64,000 nt of DNA, taken from assembly GCA_050084515.1 (NCBI GenBank), contig CM114271.1:33790001-33854000 (forward strand), given 5' to 3'. The translations under genes were made by a program, and so were the position numbers. This DNA is from Blasia pusilla. Its lineage: Eukaryota; Marchantiophyta; Marchantiopsida; Blasiales. Each line of letters opens with the position of its first letter. Position 1 is the stretch's first letter. The notes beneath the pieces are model-generated. The model did no database searches, was not told the DNA's origin, and was given only the letters and a program-made list of their open reading frames with translations. Of the stretch, positions 58,690 to 64,000 are shown one piece after another.

Positions 58690-60640
58690 CATCTATTTCT
58701 TGAGGATGTCAATGCCACTTTGCAAAGGTGGTGTATGTAGAGCGACCAAATTTATGTTTGATTCGTTGGATGCATTGTGAACACACTGACAAGAATAATG
58801 AATTTTGTCATGGGATGTTGGATAAGAGTGCAATTGTTGCAAATGCTCATATTGCATCACGTCTATCTAATAGATGTGGTGAGTTTGTTGAACGTCTGTT
58901 GAGAGTTGATATTCAGTCTGCAGACGTTCTAAACGAACACTACTGACACATCAGAGAAAGGTGTTCAAGAAGTACAGTTGAGAAGGTCATATGATTAAGG
59001 AATATGAATCTCACCATGAAAGATATTTGCAACATCATACTACAATTGAAGCTAAATTCACATCATTACAGTCCATGTGATGCAACTACAGTAAGAATGT
59101 GGGTCCAACAACATCCTGGTTTGGCTTTGTTCTATCGAAAACAAAACAAACCAGCAGGCGTTCCATTCTGCTTAGTAGTTGCAACGCCATGGATGGTTGA
59201 GAAGATTGATAAATTGAGCCAAGGAGATGCAGTGGGAATGGATTCAACTTTTGGAACCAACCTTTATGAGGTAATACATTACATCTATCCACTAATTTGG
59301 TGTCCAACCATGGACACCAAATTAGTAAATATTCTAAAATAAAATCAATGAAGTTTGGTTTAGTTCTTATTTGGTGTTAGAATCCATAAGTTTGCAATTT
59401 GAACTAATTATCTGAGTTTTCTTTTGTGTTTGAAGTTCCAAGTGTTTACACTTTTATGCTATGATGAATTCCAAAATGGAATTCCATGCGCATGGGCTTT
59501 GATGGAAAGAAACACACAAGTTGATATTGCGGAGGTCTTAAGTGCCATCAAATTACAAGTGAATCTTACAAAAGGGAAATACTTGAATCTTCTGAGTTAT
59601 GGAGGCCGTTTTGTTTCATAGTGGATGATTCCAAAGAGGAACAGGATGCAATAGAGTATGTGTTATCTGATAAATTACCCTATCATATGTGAATTTGTTT
59701 TATGTATATTTAATATAAAAAATTTCATTATATAACACTTTCAATGGCTCAGTTCTTCAAATGTGTAATACTTGTTTCCTCCATTGTATTCAAAGATGTC
59801 TTTCCGAGGATCATGATATTCCTGTGCATCTAGCACATCCGCAAAGCATGGATAAAAAAACTTGCATATGAAGGTTAGAGATCCAATTATCAAGGCTTGG
59901 ATGAATAGAGAGCTTGCTCAAGTCATGTATACCACAGATACAGGTACACATCTTTTGAAAATCACCGCCTCGCTGTTGAGAATTATCAGGCTTAGAACCA
60001 CAGATGGAATAGATCTTTGAACATTCCAATAAGTGTTTGAAGGCACATGTCGAAGGAGTGTAATGTGGAGTACTCACCTAAATCCTCTTCCTTGACTTTA
60101 CAGATCTTGTGGTATCTGTTGAAGCTTTCGTACATCGATGGAAGGTCAACAACCTGTATTTTGTGAGTACTTCCAAGCATATTGGATTCCCAAGATATGG
60201 AGATGGGCTACCCAATATCGGAGCACCATGAGGAGAGCAAACCAGAATACAATTGGTGTTTTGGAGCATTGGCATTCCATGTTGAAGACTCACTTGAAAG
60301 CTTCTAGGAGAACTAAACGTCAACGTTGCTTGTCATGGCTTTTGCATGTGTTAGTTGACATAGTAGAGTTGTACTATTGGTAAACCTCAAATTTGAAGAT
60401 GCAAGGGTATGTGGGGAATCAAATGGTGGAGAACAATATGGTCATGGCAATAAAGAATGCCAAGTCCATTCCACATGAACATGTTATGTTAACTTCCATC
60501 AATGGGAGAAAAGTTGCATTTGTGAAAAGTCAATCAAAACCCCTCTAAACTCATGAAGTCGTTGATTATGACAAGGATGACATCACCTGCACGTGCCCCC
60601 ACGCTGCTGAGGGGAACACATGTAAACATCACGTTAATTA
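58690..60640 (+). pseudogene. MULE/FAR1-like transposase remnant 2 with SWIM finger
   Basis: In order: GVPFCLVVATPWMVEK and GDAVGMDSTFGTN (the first DDE-type Asp, near 59240), LLCYDEFQNGIPCAWALMER, then VRDPIIKAWMNRELAQVMYT near 59870. Next come IPKIWRWATQYRSTMRRANQ and NTIGVLEHWHSMLKTHL (60138-60383). Finally ITCTCPHAAEGNTCKHH near 60580-60630 is a complete SWIM zinc finger (CxC...CxH). These are hallmarks of plant Mutator-like transposases and related FAR1/MUDR proteins. Several frames are needed and stops occur, so it is a decayed copy. Confidence 0.75.
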
Positions 60641-60725
60641 TTATTTCATCCTTGATAAATGACATAAATTTGGTTTCTGATTCGGATGTTCGAACATTTC
60701 TGAAATTGTTTATTTTTTTATACAA

Positions 60726-61340
60726 GTGAAGGTTCTTCTAATCCAAGGTCACTTAGAAACTGATATCCTAATGTATTTGGGTAGAAAGAAGGGGAGTATT
60801 AGGGGGGGATTGATTGCATTGATGGGTGAGGTAGTCGGGGGTGGGGAACCCGCTACTCTTGTAGACTTTAATTTCCCCATGACCGATGATAAAGGCCCTA
60901 CAGTAGTTGGAGAGCACGATTTGGTTTCATTGGTTAGAGACATGTCAAGAAAAGTAGACCATTGTCTTGTCCTCATCGACCATAGCCTTACTCTTTTAAA
61001 AGATGTTGTCCAGAAAGTCCTTGACTTGAAGGCAAAACACGAATTGAATGCCACATACTTCTCGGACAAGGAAAACACACCGCCCACACCGATGGAGAGA
61101 ATCAATGGTTCTGATTGGACTTTGATTCGAAGAAAGGAATTTTTGGAATCGGTTCTTTTCGAAAAAGGAAAAGAACCGATCTCGCCAATTCTCACATTCA
61201 ACATGATATTACTGCCCAGGCCAACCCCCTATGAAGTTACACGTTGCTCCCAAGGAAAGATTCAGCACTATGAACCAGAAGTTGGACTTGAAAGTGGAGG
61301 AGGAAGTGGATTTGGAGATGTTGTAGATGAAGTATGTTGA
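60726..61340 (+). pseudogene. unrecognised ORF downstream of SWIM finger
   Basis: A 204-codon ORF with GEHDLVSLVRDMSRKVDHCL, which looks amphipathic and helical, and SDWTLIRRKEFLESVLFEKG. No domain is recognised. It follows the transposase remnant on the same strand within 100 bases, so it may be its C-terminal tail or a second ORF of the element. A - strand ORF overlaps it and is taken as a shadow. Confidence 0.35.
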
Positions 61341-61893
61341 AAAACAGCGAAAAATCCGAGCCAAGTGAAGAAGCATTAGAAAAAAATGGAGGCTATTCAA
61401 ACTCAACGAACATTGGACCGCCTCCAACATGGTGATCAACAACAACAAGTAACCGAAGCGCAAAAGACTCAAGCAAGTTCATGTGTGAAAGCCATATTGG
61501 AATAAGGATTCCCTGGTGCCTCACTCCCTACACTCCACTACAAAATGTCATAACCAGGATTTGCTCCAACGTGGTCCCTAACTCCAACCAACCTGTACAA
61601 GGAAAGGAACCAAAGTGTGAAGAAAGGAAATAAAGCAAGCCTAGGAAGGAATGTTCAAACATGGAAATTAATGGCAAAGTAAGGAGCTAGATATTTACAC
61701 TAGGTACCTGAGCCATATCTCGGCTACTCCCACTGCTCCTTCCTGAAATAGTCTTCATCACAAGGATCATGCTTGCAAGAACAACATATACAGGTCATAA
61801 CCTGTGAGGAAAGAATGCCATAGACATAGAGAATAAAGTTCTCACATAGCAAGACCGATTCTAGCCTTTCTAGGTGCCTTGGTCTTAGCCCTA
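61341..61893. other. intergenic, no recognisable gene
   Basis: Short ORFs only; no motif, repeat or structure recognised. Confidence 0.5.
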
Positions 61894-62268
61894 CTACTTG
61901 GCATCACCCGTGCCTCGTAGTAGAACCACTGGCTCCTTGGTCTCCTTTGGAGTTGGCTCAAGAGTAGGGGGTTCATGTGTAGGGGGTACATCATCTGCAA
62001 CAGCTGTAGACTCCATGGTTGCTTCCATGGATGACTTTTCACTCGTTGCCTCCTCCGTGATGGTTGCATTCGCCTTGAATTTTAGTAATTTTTCCTCCAA
62101 GGCGACCTTCGTTGCTCTCATCTCATCCAATGCCTTCTCCATGGCTGATCTTTCCTCTACTGCTTGTGTCTCTGCTGCCTTCTTCTCCGTGTCTTCCTTC
62201 TTGGTTTCCCTCCTTTGCCTCTTTTCTGATTGGAAGGCGGATTCCATGTCCTCTTCATCTACAAACAC
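61894..62268 (-). pseudogene. unrecognised charged ORF, coiled-coil-like
   Basis: 124 codons beginning MFVDEEDMESAFQSEKRQRR, with a Glu/Lys/Ala-rich central part (TEKKAAETQAVEERSAMEKA) that suggests coiled coil and a Pro/Thr/Glu-rich tail. It is on the same strand as the ORFs to the right and may be an exon or frame of the same former gene. No family recognised. Confidence 0.3.
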
Positions 62269-62650
62269 TAGAAAGGAGGGATGTCAGTTCTCCTGCCCTA
62301 TACACCAAGGCAAAAAAAAGGAGGAATGATTTGGAACAATCATTTGACTATACCTGATGAACATGTAGTCTCAGCATCCTCAACATCTTTTGATAGCCTT
62401 CCTTCTTGTGTCTCCTCCTCGTCATGTGAGGTATCCGGATCTCCTCATCTATACAACCCTACATATGAAAAACATTACAGCATGTTAGTAGAGATAGAAC
62501 ATAAGTAGAATTGTGACATTCCAGTCTGAACAGTCGCTCCATAGTGTTCGAACACTGAAACAAGTGGTCACATCCAACATATGATAACCAGTAACATATA
62601 AAAAAAAAAAAGGAAATTGGCTACATTGACACAACACAAGGAAATTTTAC

Positions 62651-63534
62651 CTACACTCTCGCCTCCTCCTTTGAAGTGCCTAAGTACTTCTTCATGCGGG
62701 CCTCAACTACTCTTTTAAGGAACCCAACCAAGACCTCCTCCTTTGAAGTGCTTAAGTACTTCTTCATGCGGGCCTCAACTACTCTTTTAAGGAACCCAAC
62801 CAAGACCTCCTCCTTGTGGCTCTTCTTCCATGCGTGGTAATCTCTTGTGGCAAGTGGCTGCCAATACTCCTTGGTCTGCATGTGCTTGTAGGTTGCAAGG
62901 CGTTCTTGACTCTCTTGATGTGGTCCACAGTCATGTTCACTTGCCCCTCTCTCTCAGGATGAAGGGCCTCTAGGTCTTCCTCTCTATACAAAGTGGAGGA
63001 AGACAATGCTCGGAACAAAGCTGAGTTAAACATTCTCGGCCTAAACCGCACGCGAAGGGTTGCTACAACCCCTCGAAGACGATACCAAGTCCTACTAAAT
63101 TCCAAGTCACCATTAGGTGGTGGCTCAGCAAGAAGTTCAGACTGAACTTTGTCACACCACTGCCACACTCGCTCATCCACAAGATAGAATTGAATGCTCT
63201 TGAGCATGTCATGCTCGCAAGCAGGATCAGAAAATGCATCCTAGGAGCTCATACCAAACTCTTGGAAGCGGTGCTAAATCAACTCAACTAACAAACAAAA
63301 AGATGAGAGATTGGGGACCTTCCCTGTGTTGCAGTAAATCTGCCACGCCCTATCAAGCGTAGCCGCCTTCGTCCTTTGGGCACACTCCTTCTTCTTATCT
63401 GCCTTGCGTTGCTTCCATCGAGCAGACACATTCCTTCGCAGGTGTTCATAGTGCTCCCTGCTAGTGGATGCAAAATAGAAATGACGTGAGTGATAGACGT
63501 TGTTGTTCAATGAGCTCGTGAATTCCATATACAT
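62651..63534 (-). pseudogene. unrecognised ORF group with duplicated 24-residue unit
   Basis: Minus-strand frames 63534-63274, 63207-62779 and 62881-62651 probably belong to one decayed gene. Segments are RNVSARWKQRKADKKKEC and LDRAWQIYCNTGKVPNLS, then FYLVDERVWQWCDKVQSELL and TWYRLRGVVATLRVRFRPRM. At the end EEVLVGFLKRVVEARMKKYL occurs twice. No domain is recognised; a transposon-derived gene is possible. Confidence 0.35.
62662..62820. repeat. 72-bp in-frame tandem duplication
   Basis: CCTCCTCCTTTGAAGTGC starts at 62662 and 62734, and a partial third start is at 62806. The two full units differ at one base by eye. The period of 72 keeps the minus-strand frame (24 residues). Confidence 0.92.
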
Positions 63535-63766
63535 AACAATTTGCGTCTAGGGGTGATGGTGTTTTCACTCGGGAAGATCTGACCGGTCTAGACATCTATA
63601 AAAGAACAGCAAATAAATTTACATAAAATTTAGACAAAGAATGAAAGAACCATGCAAACATTCTCATCCGGAAATCTCCCTTTATTATATTATATTTTGA
63701 ACATCTGAACATTTCTCGTAACATCTAAATTGCAACTGTTCCTATCTTTTCAGAATTGGATAATTG

Positions 63767-63770
<4 letters not shown>

Positions 63771-63823
<53 letters not shown>
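63771..63823. repeat. (CT)n microsatellite
   Basis: An uninterrupted CT run of 53 bases, the longest in the window. Confidence 0.97.
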
Positions 63824-63827
<4 letters not shown>

Positions 63828-64000
63828 ACAAGCAATCCCACAAACACAAACTAGTACCACACATTGGTTAGGAAACATGACTTACATTAAATAAATTAAT
63901 ATTACAATACACAAGATTTTAGTTCCACCCACAAGACTTATCACATGAGAAGAAATTCACAGGAGACAATAAATCGTGCTATTGCTTAACATGCCCTAAT

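Larger units (their letters stand above)
54110..58690 (-). mobile_element. Ty3/gypsy retrotransposon remnant
   Basis: Reading right to left: gag with three CCHC knuckles, protease, reverse transcriptase, RNase H, integrase zinc region and a truncated integrase core. Integrase after RNase H identifies Ty3/gypsy. Both LTRs are unrecognised. The left part of integrase is lost near 54230 and the gag N-terminus is lost near 58550-58690, where Mutator-like sequence begins. In-frame stops make it inactive. Confidence 0.9.

Overview
The window looks like nuclear DNA of a land plant. Evidence: a full-size ABCG (pleiotropic drug resistance type) transporter with plant-typical motifs, a plant-type PI31 proteasome-regulator gene, GT-AG introns of 50 to 1,600 bases, a run of the plant telomere repeat (CCCTAAA) inside the chromosome arm, and Ty1/copia, Ty3/gypsy and Mutator-like remnants. 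I cannot name the species. Nothing points to a bacterium, organelle or free virus.

Layout. 1-5903: a decayed Ty1/copia element whose gag is split by a 1.88 kb TG...CA insertion with a 4-base target duplication. 5917-5954: a near-perfect hairpin. About 5990-6980: a Mutator-like (MULE/SWIM) transposase remnant. 7000-11500: gene-poor, with degenerate duplications. 11517-14342: an apparently intact PI31 gene, + strand, nine exons. 17030-17720: a minisatellite. 18059-18502: a possible small membrane-protein ORF. 20699-32768: an apparently intact ABCG/PDR gene on the - strand. I could place 22 exons with consistent phases, giving 1,518 codons; two introns use GC donors. 32769-34200: its GC-rich upstream flank. 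34200-42600: very AT-rich, with one ancient copia remnant. 43200-44611: a cluster of tandem and inverted repeats. 46368-46464: interstitial telomere repeat fused to a second copia remnant (46465 to about 49760 plus LTR). About 50500-50632: a gypsy chromodomain fragment, + strand. 51772-53795: an unrecognised coiled-coil ORF, - strand, bracketed by CTTCG-rich sequence. About 54110-58690: a gypsy remnant, - strand. About 58690-60640: a second MULE/SWIM remnant, + strand. 60700-63540: unrecognised ORFs, one with an in-frame 72-base duplication.

The two host genes appear functionally unrelated: PI31 acts on the proteasome, and ABCG proteins are plasma-membrane exporters. The rest is layered transposon debris. 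The strongest observations are structural: the head-to-head telomere palindrome at a transposon breakpoint, the interlocked inverted repeats at 44 kb, the intronic minisatellite abutting an ABCG splice acceptor, and the unassigned 2 kb coiled-coil ORF. I found no clear new multi-gene system.
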